Below are positions 1 to 9,818 of a stretch of DNA of 64,000 bases, in pieces. This DNA is from Hoeflea ulvae (GTDB taxonomy: Bacteria; Pseudomonadota; Alphaproteobacteria; Rhizobiales; Rhizobiaceae). Location of the stretch: contig NZ_JAOVZQ010000001.1 of assembly GCF_026619435.1 (NCBI RefSeq), positions 1,433,501 through 1,497,500 of the forward strand, in the 5' to 3' direction. The notes under the pieces were generated by a model that did not search any database, was not told the origin of the DNA, and worked only from the letters and a program-made list of their open reading frames with translations. Position numbers and translations under genes: made by a program. Position 1 is the first letter of the stretch, and the number at the start of each line of letters is the position of its first letter.

Positions 1-1193
1 CCACCACCTTCCAGGTGCAATACACGCCGACGCTTGCCGGTGCCTACTCCTTCAATCTGTCCTTTGTGAATGATGATGGCGACGAGAATCCGTTCAATTT
101 CACTGTCTCGGGCACGGCCGGAGGGACGCCTGAAATCGCGGTTTCCTCATCGGTCAGTGGCGCAATTGCGGACAGCGGCAGCGATGCGCAGGGCACGCGG
201 GTGGCCGGCACTCCTGTGACCGTGACCTACACGGTGACCAATTCCGGCACCGGTGACCTGACGCTTGCCACGGCGACTTCGTCGAGCCTGAGCAATGTCA
301 CCGTGGGATCGATCGGCGCGCCTGTCAGCACGACAGTAGCAGGCGGCGGTGGAACCACAACCTTCCAGGTGCAGTATACGCCGACCCTCGCCGGGGCTTT
401 TTCCTTCGGCCTGTCGTTTGTCAACAATGACGGCGACGAAAATCCCTTTGACATGACGGTGTCCGGCACGGCTACCGGTACACCTGAAATCGCGGTTTCG
501 TCTTCCATCGGCGGTGTTGTCAGCGATGGCGGCGCCAATGCGCAGGGTGCCCAGATGGCGGGCACACCGGTGACGGTTACCTATACCGTGACCAACAGCG
601 GCACCGACGACCTGACGCTTGCCACGGCGACATCGTCGAGCCTGAGCAATGTCACCGTCAATGCGATTGGCGCGCCGGGAGCTGCAACAGTGACCGGTGG
701 CGGCGGCTCGACCACGTTCCAGGTGCAATACACACCGATCCTGGATGGAGCCTTCTCCTTCGACCTGGCCTTCACCAACAATGATGGCGACGAGAACCCG
801 TTCAATATGACCGTTTCGGGCACTGCCGCCGGCGCACCGGAAATCGCGGTCTCGTCATCGGTCAGCGGCGCTGTTGCAGATGGCGGCACCGATGCCGCCG
901 GATCCGCCTCAGCCGGTGTCCAGAAGACCATCACCTATACCGTGACCAATACAGGCACCAAGCCACTGAACCTGACCGGCACGGCTACGGCAAGTGCTGC
1001 CACCAATGTCAATGTGGATGCGATTTCGGCTTATGGAAGCTCGTCCATTGCCGTCTCCGGTTCCACGACTTTCACCGTTGCCTACACGCCGGCGGCAGCG
1101 GCGGCGTTTTCCTTCGAGCTGGACATCATCAGCGATGATGCCGATGAAGCCAATTACGACCTTTCCGTCAGCGGCACTGGCGTCTCCCTGCCG
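1..1193 (+). repeat. Tandem 354-bp coding repeats inside the autotransporter
   Basis: The codon pair for Pro-Glu that opens each unit (EIAVSSS...) recurs at 132, 486 and 840, a period of exactly 354 bp (118 codons). The end of a further unit is visible at 1-131. The first two complete units are nearly identical at DNA level, for example in the segment encoding LATATSSSLSNV; the third has diverged. Near-identical in-frame units of this size allow copy-number change by recombination or slippage. Confidence 0.85.
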
Positions 1194-3422
1194 GCAGCCA
1201 TAACGGTGTCCGCCGGCAATGGACAGACGACGGAGGTCAACACCGGCTTCGCAACCGCCCTGTCAGCCAAGGTTGTCGATCATGGCGACAATCCGGTTTC
1301 CGGCGTAACGGTCACGTTCACCGCACCGGCCACCGGCGCCGGCCTAGACACCGCATCGCAGACAGCCACGACAAATGCATCCGGCGTCGCGTCTCTCTCG
1401 GCAACGGCCAATGCAACAGCCGGCGCCTTCATCGTCAATGCCAGCGCTGCAGGCATCTCCACCACGGCGGATTTCAGCCTGACGCTGGTCAACAATGCGC
1501 CGCCGAAGGTTGTCGTGGCGGCGAGCAGTGGTGACGAAATCAAGAACGGCTCCGGCAATACCCTGCTCGGAAACCGGCCGTCCCGCGAGGCTTCCAGCAC
1601 CAGCTACACCATCCGCAACAACGGCATCGGCCCGCTGGTTGTTGCCAGTCCGACCCTGAATTCCGCGTCCAATATTGGCGGCATGACCCTGGCTTTTTCG
1701 AATGTCAGCGCCGTGCTGCGGCAAAACCGGTTCCAGTTTGGCGATCCGGTCCGCTACGCGGCAACCGGCGTCACCGCCTCGGTCACCGGGCCGACATCGG
1801 TGACCATTCCAGCCGGCGGATCGGTCGATCTGCTGGTAACCTACACCCCCGCAAGCTCCGGCACATTTTCCTACACGCTGGGCTTCATCACCAATGACAG
1901 CGACGAGGTGTCGTTCGAACTGACATCCAGCGGAACGGCCAGCGTCGCTTCGGGCATTCTGGCGGTGTCGGGTTCAGCCCAGTCGGCCGAGGTCAACACC
2001 CGGTTCGATGCACCGCTGGTTGCCAAGGTCACGGACACGGCCGGCAATGCCGTTGCCGGGGTGAACGTCACCTTTGCTGCCCCGGCGAGCGGCCCCTCGC
2101 TGACCTTCGCGGCGACCGGCAGCAACACCGAGACGGTGACCACCGACACCGACGGCATTGCGACAAGCTCGGTGATGACCGCCAACAGCATCACGCCGGC
2201 CTTTGTCAGCACCGGCGTCTACGACACCTATCTGGTATCTGCCAGCGCGACCGGACTGACCGGCACGTCGTTTGAGCTCTTCAACAAGCGCGATTCCGTG
2301 GCCGACATCCAGAAGACCCAGGAAGTGATCGCATCCTTTGTCACCAACCGGGCCGACCGGATCGTCGCCGAGCAGCCCGACATCGTCAAACGCCTGATGG
2401 GCGGCGCCTTTGCCCAGCAGCGCAACTTCAATGGCTTCTCCGTCGAGGTGACGCCTTACGGCAGCACCGGCCAGTTCGACTTCAGCCTCGGCGCCTTCCG
2501 CCACAGGCTGGAGCAGGGCCCGGCCGCGGCCGCAGAAGCCGCCACCGCACTCGGCTATGCCACGGACACCTCCGCCGGCGGCGCCAGCGACACGCTGTTT
2601 CCGCTGGCCACAGATGGTGCGCAGGCCAATCAGCCGCAGGGCGCACCCCGTTCCGGCTTCGACGTCTGGGCCTCGGGCACCTATGCGCAGGTTGAAAACA
2701 GCGGCAGCGATAGCCTCAATGCCCTGATCTTTGCCGGCGTGGACTACCGCTTCGGCAACCAGGCCCTGGTCGGGGTGATGGGCTCGCTCGATATCACCGA
2801 AGAAACCAATGCAACGGCCAACAGCAGCGCCGATGGCGTCGGCTGGATGATCGGCCCCTATGCGGCAATGCGGGTTCACCAGAACCTGTTTGCCGACATG
2901 CGCCTGACCTATGGCCAGTCCGCCAACAAGGTCAATGCGCTGGGTCTGTTCGAGGACGACTTCGACACCGAGCGTCTGCTGATGCAGGCCGGTCTGACCG
3001 GAGATTTCGATCTCGGCAGGGTGCGGGTCAATCCGTTCGCGCGGCTGACCTATTTCTGGGAAGAGCAGAAGAGCTATGTCGACACGCTCGGCAACACCAT
3101 CCCGGGCCAGGAATTCGATCTTGGCCGGCTGGAGTTCGGACCGAAGCTGACCATCGCGCTCGAACCGATGGAGGACACCGACATGGCCTTTTCGCTCGGA
3201 CTGTCGGGCCTCTACGACTTCGACCTTCTGACCGAACAGACAGCCACCAACCCGTCGCTGGTCTCTGCCGACCGCAGGTTCCGCGGACGCGTCGAAGGCG
3301 GTGTGGAAGTGCGCACCGGCCAACGCGGTGTCCGTTTTGCCGGCGACCTCTTCTATGACGGCATCGGCGTCCAGAATTACCACGCCTATGGCGGAACCCT
3401 GTCCTTCAGTGTTCCCTTCTGA
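1..3422 (+). CDS. Autotransporter with repeat passenger and C-terminal beta-barrel (5'-truncated by window)
   Basis: The reading frame is open from the first full codon at position 3, so the gene starts upstream of the window; about 1,139 residues are visible. The passenger shows three choice-of-anchor-D-like repeats of about 118 residues (motifs EIAVSSS, YTVTNSGT, FQVQYTP, NDGDENPF). Then come an Ig-like Big-1-type domain (ITVSAGNGQTTEVN), a fourth degenerate anchor repeat, a second Ig-like domain (LAVSGSAQSAEVN) and a linker. The last ~260 residues alternate hydrophobic and polar residues and end in ...LSFSVPF with terminal Phe, as expected of an autotransporter barrel inserted by the BAM complex. 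A surface adhesin or structural role is inferred. The signal peptide and total repeat number lie outside the window. It is transcribed alone and followed by a terminator-like hairpin. Confidence 0.85.
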   Translation, partial: TTFQVQYTPTLAGAYSFNLSFVNDDGDENPFNFTVSGTAGGTPEIAVSSSVSGAIADSGSDAQGTRVAGTPVTVTYTVTNSGTGDLTLATATSSSLSNVTVGSIGAPVSTTVAGGGGTTTFQVQYTPTLAGAFSFGLSFVNNDGDENPFDMTVSGTATGTPEIAVSSSIGGVVSDGGANAQGAQMAGTPVTVTYTVTNSGTDDLTLATATSSSLSNVTVNAIGAPGAATVTGGGGSTTFQVQYTPILDGAFSFDLAFTNNDGDENPFNMTVSGTAAGAPEIAVSSSVSGAVADGGTDAAGSASAGVQKTITYTVTNTGTKPLNLTGTATASAATNVNVDAISAYGSSSIAVSGSTTFTVAYTPAAAAAFSFELDIISDDADEANYDLSVSGTGVSLPAAITVSAGNGQTTEVNTGFATALSAKVVDHGDNPVSGVTVTFTAPATGAGLDTASQTATTNASGVASLSATANATAGAFIVNASAAGISTTADFSLTLVNNAPPKVVVAASSGDEIKNGSGNTLLGNRPSREASSTSYTIRNNGIGPLVVASPTLNSASNIGGMTLAFSNVSAVLRQNRFQFGDPVRYAATGVTASVTGPTSVTIPAGGSVDLLVTYTPASSGTFSYTLGFITNDSDEVSFELTSSGTASVASGILAVSGSAQSAEVNTRFDAPLVAKVTDTAGNAVAGVNVTFAAPASGPSLTFAATGSNTETVTTDTDGIATSSVMTANSITPAFVSTGVYDTYLVSASATGLTGTSFELFNKRDSVADIQKTQEVIASFVTNRADRIVAEQPDIVKRLMGGAFAQQRNFNGFSVEVTPYGSTGQFDFSLGAFRHRLEQGPAAAAEAATALGYATDTSAGGASDTLFPLATDGAQANQPQGAPRSGFDVWASGTYAQVENSGSDSLNALIFAGVDYRFGNQALVGVMGSLDITEETNATANSSADGVGWMIGPYAAMRVHQNLFADMRLTYGQSANKVNALGLFEDDFDTERLLMQAGLTGDFDLGRVRVNPFARLTYFWEEQKSYVDTLGNTIPGQEFDLGRLEFGPKLTIALEPMEDTDMAFSLGLSGLYDFDLLTEQTATNPSLVSADRRFRGRVEGGVEVRTGQRGVRFAGDLFYDGIGVQNYHAYGGTLSFSVPF

Positions 3423-3473
3423 TCAGGACGACCTCTCCTGCAACTGGAGAGGCCTTCCACCCGACTGATCACT

Positions 3474-3525
3474 GATGGCTGCGGACCCCGTCCGGCTTTG
3501 TGCCGGCGCCGGTTTTGCAGCCATC
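3474..3525 (+). terminator. Nested inverted repeat downstream of the autotransporter
   Basis: A perfect 9-bp inverted repeat (GATGGCTGC at 3474-3482, GCAGCCATC at 3517-3525) encloses a smaller one (CCGGC at 3492-3496, GCCGG at 3502-3506). A separate 7-bp hairpin lies at 3432-3452 (CCTCTCC / GGAGAGG). The location after the stop codon at 3420-3422 and before lysR suggests transcription termination. The downstream T-run is weak, so Rho-independent action is uncertain. Confidence 0.5.
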
Positions 3526-3638
3526 GTCATTTATGGGACGTGTAGGAACATTGCGGGCGCCATACGGGCCTGAGGGCAGATGCAACGGGCTCGATCAGGC
3601 TTGACGCGTCATCAAAATTGCTTATCCAATCCCGGCTC

Positions 3639-4571
3639 ATGATAAAAAGCCAGATCACGCTCAAGCAGCTCGAAGCCTTTGTCTGTGTCGTGGACATGGG
3701 ATCTTTCCGCAAGGCCGCCGCGGTCCTTGGAACGACGCAACCCAATATCTCCAACCGCATTTCGACACTTGAAGACAGCATCGGCATCGTCCTGATGCAC
3801 CGCGATGCCGGTTCGGTGCGCCTGTCGGAGAAAGGCGAGGCGCTGCTGGCTACCGCGCGGCAGGTGTTGTGGAATGCCGAGGCGTTCCTCGAAGTGGCGG
3901 AGCGGCAGGATCTGATCGCCGACCGGATGCGGCTCGGTGTCACCGAACTGATCGCCAGCACATGGCTGCATGTCTTCCTGCGCCGGTTTCGCGAGGCCTA
4001 TCCTTCGGTAGCGGTCGAGCTGGAGGTGGAGCTGTCGACCGGCATCGAGCAGAAGCTGGCGGCAGGCCAGATCGACCTCGCTCTGCAGACCGGCCCTTTC
4101 CTGCATGAAAGCACCGATTCCCTGGCGCTCGGCACCTGTCCCTATATCTGGATCGCCCCGCCGGAGCTGATAGCGCGGACCGGACCGAAAACCAGGCTTG
4201 CCGAATTGTTGCTGACGCCAGTGCTCATCCACGCCCGGCACACGCTGGCATCGAAAGAACTGCTCAAATTCGCCGAGACGCGCAAGCTTGCCACCGACCG
4301 CATCGTGTTCTCGAGCAGTCTTGCCTCCTGCGTCCAGATGGCGGTTGACGGCATGGGAGCCGCGCTTCTGCCGGCAGCCCTGGTGCGCGAACAGATCGAA
4401 TCCGGGACATTGGTGGTTCTCGATTGTGACTGGCACCCCAAGCCGCTGGAGTTCTTCGCCCGTTTCAACGGCGCCAAGGTCTCCCGTTTCGTCGAAGCGG
4501 CGGCGAGGCTGGCTGTGGAAGTGGCGACAGGATCCGGTGGCAGGATCAATTCCATTGATCACCCCTCATAA
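3639..4571 (+). CDS. LysR-family transcriptional regulator
   Basis: This is a 310-residue LysR-type regulator. The N-terminal winged helix-turn-helix reads ITLKQLEAFVCVVDMGSF, then a recognition region TTQPNISNRISTLE; the rest is the periplasmic-binding-like effector domain (RMRLGVTELIAS, VDGMGAALLPAAL). I chose the ATG at 3639, which gives the usual LysR N-terminus; an in-frame TTG at 3618 would add seven residues. It lies upstream of and in the same direction as hyuA with a 156-bp gap, so it probably controls hyuA-hyuB-oxidase-SDR. LysR genes are more often divergent from their targets, so this link is inference. I could not identify a convincing T-N11-A operator in the gap. Confidence 0.9.
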   Translation: MIKSQITLKQLEAFVCVVDMGSFRKAAAVLGTTQPNISNRISTLEDSIGIVLMHRDAGSVRLSEKGEALLATARQVLWNAEAFLEVAERQDLIADRMRLGVTELIASTWLHVFLRRFREAYPSVAVELEVELSTGIEQKLAAGQIDLALQTGPFLHESTDSLALGTCPYIWIAPPELIARTGPKTRLAELLLTPVLIHARHTLASKELLKFAETRKLATDRIVFSSSLASCVQMAVDGMGAALLPAALVREQIESGTLVVLDCDWHPKPLEFFARFNGAKVSRFVEAAARLAVEVATGSGGRINSIDHPS

Positions 4572-4727
4572 TTTTTCGAATTTGAACCCATCCTGACGGC
4601 CTGCGACAGTGGCGCCAAGATGGCCGCTACCCCTGCCGGGCCGGCTGCCGCCAGTCCCTGTTCAGGCTCAGGTGATGTCTGGGACCGCGCGGAGTTTGTG
4701 TGCAACCACCAGGTGGAGACAATCCGG

Positions 4728-6806
4728 ATGAAGACAGCTGCAATTCGCCTCGGCGTGGACATCGGTGGCACCTTCACCGATGTGGTTCTTGAAAAAGATG
4801 GCGCGCAATATTCGTCCAAGGTTCTCACCACCTATGCCGCGCCCGAAACCGCGATCATCGACGGCATGCATCAGGTCTGCGCCAAGGCCGGCATTGCCCC
4901 GGGCGACATCGGCCAGATCATCCACGGCACAACGCTTGCCACCAATGCGCTGATCGAACGGCGCGGCGCCAAAACCGCATTGATCACCACACAAGGCTTT
5001 CGCGACGTCATCGAGATGCGCACCGAAAGCCGTTTCGAGCAATATGACCTCAACCTGACCCTGCCCGAGCCGCTGCTGCCGCGGCAGATGCGCTTCACCG
5101 TCCATGAACGCGTCAACGCCAGGGGCGAGGTGATGATCCCGCTTGATCGCGCCGAGGTCGAGGCGGTGGTCGACCGCATTGCCGAAGCCGGTTTTGAAAG
5201 CGTCGCCATCGGGCTTATCCATTCCTACCTCAACCCCGCCCATGAGCGGATGATCCGCGACGTGGTCAGCGCAAGGCTTCCCGATGTGGCGGTGTCGATT
5301 TCCGCCGAAGTCAGCCCGCAGATGCGCGAATATGAGCGCTTCAACACGGTGGTGGCCAACGCCTATATCAAGCCGCTGATGGCATCCTATCTGGGCCGCC
5401 TGGAAGAACGGTTGCGCGGCGAAGGCGTCGATTGCCGCATCTTCCTGATGCATTCGGGCGGCGGCATTATCTCGATCCGCAATGCTGCCGAATTCCCGGT
5501 GCGGCTGGTTGAAAGCGGCCCTGCGGGCGGCGCCGTCTTTGCCGCCCATATTGCGGCCCGCTATGGGCTCGACAAGGTACTCAGCTTTGACATGGGCGGC
5601 ACCACGGCCAAGATCTGCCTGATCAAGAACCAGACGCCCAAGACCTCCCGCGTGTTCGAAGTGGCGCGGACCTACCGGTTCAAGAAGGGCTCGGGCATGC
5701 CGATTTCGATTCCGGTGATCGACATGGTCGAGATCGGCGCCGGCGGCGGTTCGCTCGCCCATGTCGACAGCATGCACCAGATCCGGGTGGGTCCGGAAAG
5801 CGCCGGCTCCGAGCCCGGCCCGGCCTGCTATGGCCGCGACGGCACACGACCGGCGGTCACCGACGCCGATCTGGTTCTGGGCAAGCTCGACCCCGACAAT
5901 TTCGCTGGCGGCTCGATCACGCTGTTCCCCGACAGCTCGCAATCCGCGCTCGCCAGCCATATCGGCGCGAAGCTGGAAATGGACGCGGTCGAGGCAGCCT
6001 TCGGTGTGGCCGAAGTGGTGGACGAGAACATGGCCAATGCGGCGCGGGTGCATGCGGTTGAAAATGGCGAGGACCTGTCCGAATACACCATGATCGCCTT
6101 TGGAGGTGCAGCTCCGCTGCATGCCGGGCGGCTGTGCGAGAAATTGGGCGTCGGCCGGCTGATCGTGCCGCCGGGCGCCGGCGTCGGGTCGGCCATCGGA
6201 TTTCTGCGCGCGCCGTTCAGCTTCGAGGCCAACCGGTCGGTCTACATGAAGCTGTCCGATTTCGATCCGGACCGGATCCGCTCCCTGCTGAGCGAGCTGC
6301 GTGACGAGGCCACCGGCTTTGTCCGTACCTGTGACGAGGTCAGCCCGATCCTGGCCGAGTTCAAGGTCTATATGCGCTATTCCGGCCAGGGTTGGGAAAT
6401 TCCGATCAGCCTGACCGAGGATCAGGCCATGGCGCCGGACGCTGCAACTTTCCTGACGCGGTTCGAGGAGGATTACACCAAATTGTTCGGCCGCACCGTG
6501 GCCGGCATGGACGTGGAAATCACCGTCTGGTCGGTCAATGCCACGACGCCGGCCGAACAGGTCGCGCGCGTCGAGATCACCTCCGGCACCATGGCCGCAA
6601 GGCTGGGGACCACGCGGCAGGTGTTTGACGCAGCAACAGGCGGCTTTGCCAGCGCGCATGTGGTGGAGAGGAGCGGTCTGGAGGCTGACCATCGCGTGCC
6701 GGGACCTGCGGTGATGACCGAGGACGAGACCACCATCATCATTCCGGCAAGCCGGGATGCGATCCGCCAGCCCGATGGCTGCATCGACATCGTCGTGAAA
6801 GGCTGA
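4728..6806 (+). CDS. hyuA: Hydantoinase/oxoprolinase family protein, HyuA-type subunit
   Basis: A 692-residue HyuA/acetone-carboxylase-beta-type protein. The N-terminus carries the actin-fold ATP-binding motif GVDIGGTFTDVVL, and a second phosphate-binding motif LSFDMGGTTAKICL lies in the middle, followed by VEIGAGGGSLAHVD. Family members with a HyuB partner open cyclic amides such as N-methylhydantoin or 5-oxoproline using ATP, or carboxylate ketones. The ATG at 4728 is chosen because the conserved domain begins at once and AGGTGGAG sits nine bases upstream; an in-frame ATG at 4620 would add 36 low-complexity residues with no counterpart in the family. It is followed after four bases by hyuB. 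The substrate cannot be told from the sequence. Confidence 0.9.
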   Translation: MKTAAIRLGVDIGGTFTDVVLEKDGAQYSSKVLTTYAAPETAIIDGMHQVCAKAGIAPGDIGQIIHGTTLATNALIERRGAKTALITTQGFRDVIEMRTESRFEQYDLNLTLPEPLLPRQMRFTVHERVNARGEVMIPLDRAEVEAVVDRIAEAGFESVAIGLIHSYLNPAHERMIRDVVSARLPDVAVSISAEVSPQMREYERFNTVVANAYIKPLMASYLGRLEERLRGEGVDCRIFLMHSGGGIISIRNAAEFPVRLVESGPAGGAVFAAHIAARYGLDKVLSFDMGGTTAKICLIKNQTPKTSRVFEVARTYRFKKGSGMPISIPVIDMVEIGAGGGSLAHVDSMHQIRVGPESAGSEPGPACYGRDGTRPAVTDADLVLGKLDPDNFAGGSITLFPDSSQSALASHIGAKLEMDAVEAAFGVAEVVDENMANAARVHAVENGEDLSEYTMIAFGGAAPLHAGRLCEKLGVGRLIVPPGAGVGSAIGFLRAPFSFEANRSVYMKLSDFDPDRIRSLLSELRDEATGFVRTCDEVSPILAEFKVYMRYSGQGWEIPISLTEDQAMAPDAATFLTRFEEDYTKLFGRTVAGMDVEITVWSVNATTPAEQVARVEITSGTMAARLGTTRQVFDAATGGFASAHVVERSGLEADHRVPGPAVMTEDETTIIIPASRDAIRQPDGCIDIVVKG

Positions 6807-6810
6807 GACT

Positions 6811-8520
6811 ATGGCAAAGCAACATTCCAAGGTTTCCTACCAGGTGATGTGGAACCGGCTGATCTCGGTTGTCGAGGAGCAGGCGCAGGCGCTGGTGCGC
6901 ACCGCCTTCTCCACCTCGGTGCGTGAGGCGGGAGACTTGTCGGCCGGCGTCTATGACACCGATGGCCGGATGCTGGCGCAGGCGGTCACCGGCACACCGG
7001 GCCATGTCAATGCGATGGCCGATGCCGTGGCGCATTTCATCCGCCGCATCGGCCGTGACAACATGTTTGACGGCGATGTCTACATCACCAACGATCCCCG
7101 GGAAGGCACCGGCCACCTGCACGACATCACCATGGTCACGCCGTCCTTTCATGGTGGCGCGCTGGTTGGCTTCTTCGCCTGCACCGCCCATATCGTCGAT
7201 ATCGGCGGACGAGGGTTCGGGGCCGATGCGGCCAGCGTCTATGAAGAGGGGCTCTATATCCCGATCATGAAATTTGCCGAACGCGGCGACGTCGACCAGA
7301 CGCTGGTCCGCATCGTGCGTGGCAATGTGCGCGAGCCCGACCAGCTGATCGGCGACATGTTCGCGCTTGCCACCTGCAACGAGATCGGCCATCGCCGGCT
7401 GATCGAGATGATGCAGGAATTCGATCTCGCTGACTTGAGCGGCATCGCCGATTTCATCCTCGAAAACTCGCGCCGCGCTACGCTGAAACGCATTGCTGCC
7501 TTGACGCGTACATCGGCCACTGGTGAGATGACGGTGGACGGCTTTGACGTGCCGATCACGCTGAAGGTCAAGGTCACCGTGCACGAGGACCGGATCGTGT
7601 CCGATTTCACCGGCTCCTCCGGGCTCGACAAGAAGGGCATCAACTGCCCGCTGGTCTATGCCAAGGCCTATGCCTGCTATGCGCTGAAAGTGGCCATCGC
7701 ACCGGAGATCCCGAACAACCACGCTTCCCTGGCGCCGTTCGAGATCGAGGCGCCGGAAAACACCATCGTCAACGCGCTGCATCCCGCACCGGTGGCGCTG
7801 CGCCATATCGTCGGCCATTTCGTGCCCGACACGGTCTTCAACGCGTTCGACAAGATCGTGCCCGGCCTGGTGCCGGCCGAAGGGGCAGGGTGTCTGTGCA
7901 ATTTCCAGGTGTCGTTGCGGCCCCGCACCGATGCGCCGGCGCCGTCCCATGCGCGGCGGTCCGAGGTGCTGACCTTTAACTCCGGCGGTTCGGGCGCGCG
8001 GCCCGGTTTCGACGGACTCAACGCCACGGCCTTCCCCTCCGGCGTGATGACCATGCCGATCGAGGCCACCGAGCATGCCGGTCCCGTCATCATCTGGCGC
8101 AAGGAGTTGCGACCCGACAGCGGTGGCGCGGGCAAGACCCGCGGCGGACTGGGCCAATATATGGAAGTCGGCGCGATGGAAGGCCATGAGTTCGACATTC
8201 AGGCCATGTTCGACCGCGGCCAGCACCCGGCGCGCGGCCGCCGCGGCGGCGGCAATGGCGGCGCCACGACCATTGCCCAGGACGATGGCACACCGATGCG
8301 GGTCAAGGGCAAGCAATTTGTGCCGCACGGGCGCAAGGTGGTGATGGCATTCCCCGGCGGCGCAGGTTATGGCGATCCTGCAGATCGCGACAAGGCGCTG
8401 GTCAGGCGTGACCTTGCCCGTGGTTACATCTCGGCCGAAACCGCTGCGCGCGATTACGGTCTGAGCCAACAGGATATCGAAGCCGTTGCGGCGGCTGTCA
8501 GCAAAGGGGAGGCATTGTAA
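6811..8520 (+). CDS. hyuB: Hydantoinase B/oxoprolinase family protein, HyuB-type subunit
   Basis: A 569-residue HyuB-type subunit, close to full family length. It shows the conserved features of the family: an early QAQALVRTAFSTSVREAGDLS segment, the FVTNDPREGTGHLHD-like stretch (here YITNDPREGTGHLHD) and a Gly-rich C-terminal region (RGRRGGGNGG). With HyuA it forms an ATP-dependent amidohydrolase (N-methylhydantoinase or 5-oxoprolinase). The stop TAA shares its last base with the ATG of the following oxidase (TAATG), so translation is probably coupled and the two products act in one pathway. Confidence 0.9.
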   Translation: MAKQHSKVSYQVMWNRLISVVEEQAQALVRTAFSTSVREAGDLSAGVYDTDGRMLAQAVTGTPGHVNAMADAVAHFIRRIGRDNMFDGDVYITNDPREGTGHLHDITMVTPSFHGGALVGFFACTAHIVDIGGRGFGADAASVYEEGLYIPIMKFAERGDVDQTLVRIVRGNVREPDQLIGDMFALATCNEIGHRRLIEMMQEFDLADLSGIADFILENSRRATLKRIAALTRTSATGEMTVDGFDVPITLKVKVTVHEDRIVSDFTGSSGLDKKGINCPLVYAKAYACYALKVAIAPEIPNNHASLAPFEIEAPENTIVNALHPAPVALRHIVGHFVPDTVFNAFDKIVPGLVPAEGAGCLCNFQVSLRPRTDAPAPSHARRSEVLTFNSGGSGARPGFDGLNATAFPSGVMTMPIEATEHAGPVIIWRKELRPDSGGAGKTRGGLGQYMEVGAMEGHEFDIQAMFDRGQHPARGRRGGGNGGATTIAQDDGTPMRVKGKQFVPHGRKVVMAFPGGAGYGDPADRDKALVRRDLARGYISAETAARDYGLSQQDIEAVAAAVSKGEAL

Positions 8521-9737
8521 TGGCCGGCAAGACGGAAACGCCAAAACACACATCCTATGATGTTATCATCGTCGGCGGCGCCATCATGGGCGCCTCGACT
8601 GCCTGGTTCCTCACTGACAACAAGGATTTTGACGGCAAGGTTCTCGTCGTCGAACGCGACACCAGCTATCAGTCCTGCTCCACCGCCCACACCAACAGCT
8701 GCATGCGCCAGCAGTTCTCGGCTGAACTCAATGTCCGCATCAGCCAGTTTGCCGCTGATTTCGTCAAGAATCTGCGCGGATATATGGGCGGTGACGAGCG
8801 CGTTCCGGAGCTTTCGATCCACTCTTTCGGCTACATGTATCTGGCCGACAATGATGCCTTTGCCAATGTGCTGCGCGAAAACCAGAAGATCCAGCTTGCG
8901 GCCGGCGCCGCGACTCAACTGATGACGGCCGAGCAGATCGCGGCTGCCTATCCCTTCTACAATGTCGAGGACATCATTCTCGGCTCGATCAATCTGGTCG
9001 ACGAAGGCTACTGGGACGGCAGTGCAGTGTTTGACTGGTGGCGCAGGCAGTCGCGGGAGCGCGGCGTGGAATACATCGAGAATGAGGTAGTGGCGATCAA
9101 CCGCAACGCCGCAGGCACAAGGGTCGAAAGCGTCACGCTGAAATCGGGCGAGGTCATCGCCTGCGAGCAACTGGTCAATGCCTCGGGCCCCCGCGCCGCA
9201 CGCACGGCGAAGATGGCGGGCATTGAAATGCCGGTCGAGCCGCGCAAGCGTTACACCTGGATTTTCAAGGCCGACAAGCCGCTTGACCGCGACCTGCCGC
9301 TGACCATCGATCCTTCAGGCGTGCATGTGCGCGAAAACGGCGGCGGCACCTACCAGTGCGGCGCCCATTCCGAGATTGACCCGGCCGTCGATTATGACGA
9401 CTTCGCAATGGATTTTGACCTGTGGGAATCCCATGTCTGGCCTATAGTGGCGACGCGCATTCCGCAGTTCGAGGCGATCAAGGTGCAGTCGGAATGGACC
9501 GGTCATTATGCCTACAACACCTTCGACCACAACGCGATCACCGGGCCGCATCCGGAACTGCAGAATTTCATTTTCCTCAACGGCTTTTCCGGTCACGGCT
9601 TGCAGCAATCGCCGGCCATGGGGCGCGGCACGGCGGAATGGCTTACCTATGGTGAGTATCGCACGCTGGATCTGACACCGTTCAGCTTTGATCGGATCGC
9701 GGCGGGCCGCCCTGTCGAGGAAAAGGCGATCATCTGA
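8520..9737 (+). CDS. FAD-dependent oxidoreductase, DAO (amine/D-amino-acid oxidase) family
   Basis: A 405-residue flavoprotein. The dinucleotide-binding motif YDVIIVGGAIMGASTAWFL is at the N-terminus, with an acidic ERD after the second strand, and the C-terminal GFSGHGLQQSPAMG motif is typical of the sarcosine-oxidase/DAO family. Known members oxidise secondary amines or amino acids such as sarcosine. Coupling to hyuB by a one-base overlap supports the idea that it oxidises an amino acid released by the HyuAB ring opening. By analogy with creatinine breakdown (N-methylhydantoin to N-carbamoylsarcosine to sarcosine) sarcosine is one candidate, but no carbamoylase is visible, so the substrate is open. 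Confidence 0.85.
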   Translation: MAGKTETPKHTSYDVIIVGGAIMGASTAWFLTDNKDFDGKVLVVERDTSYQSCSTAHTNSCMRQQFSAELNVRISQFAADFVKNLRGYMGGDERVPELSIHSFGYMYLADNDAFANVLRENQKIQLAAGAATQLMTAEQIAAAYPFYNVEDIILGSINLVDEGYWDGSAVFDWWRRQSRERGVEYIENEVVAINRNAAGTRVESVTLKSGEVIACEQLVNASGPRAARTAKMAGIEMPVEPRKRYTWIFKADKPLDRDLPLTIDPSGVHVRENGGGTYQCGAHSEIDPAVDYDDFAMDFDLWESHVWPIVATRIPQFEAIKVQSEWTGHYAYNTFDHNAITGPHPELQNFIFLNGFSGHGLQQSPAMGRGTAEWLTYGEYRTLDLTPFSFDRIAAGRPVEEKAII

Positions 9738-9818
9738 TGCTGCCTGCCTCCAATCCCTTCACCGCGGCCCTGCCGTGGTAATGCAATTGACACTTCCTGA
9801 AACTTGCGGAGACTAACC

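Noticed and set aside
3432..3452. 7-bp hairpin directly after the autotransporter as main terminator
   Set aside because: No T-run follows; the larger nested repeat at 3474-3525 is the better candidate.
4668..6830. Very long minus-strand open frame opposite hyuA (and similar ones at 1974-3383, 6739-8553, 32231-33634, 38201-39802, 40084-41676, 46480-48399)
   Set aside because: They lie fully over recognised genes, have His/Arg/Gly-rich low-complexity translations without domains, and are expected from high GC and codon bias in the true frames.
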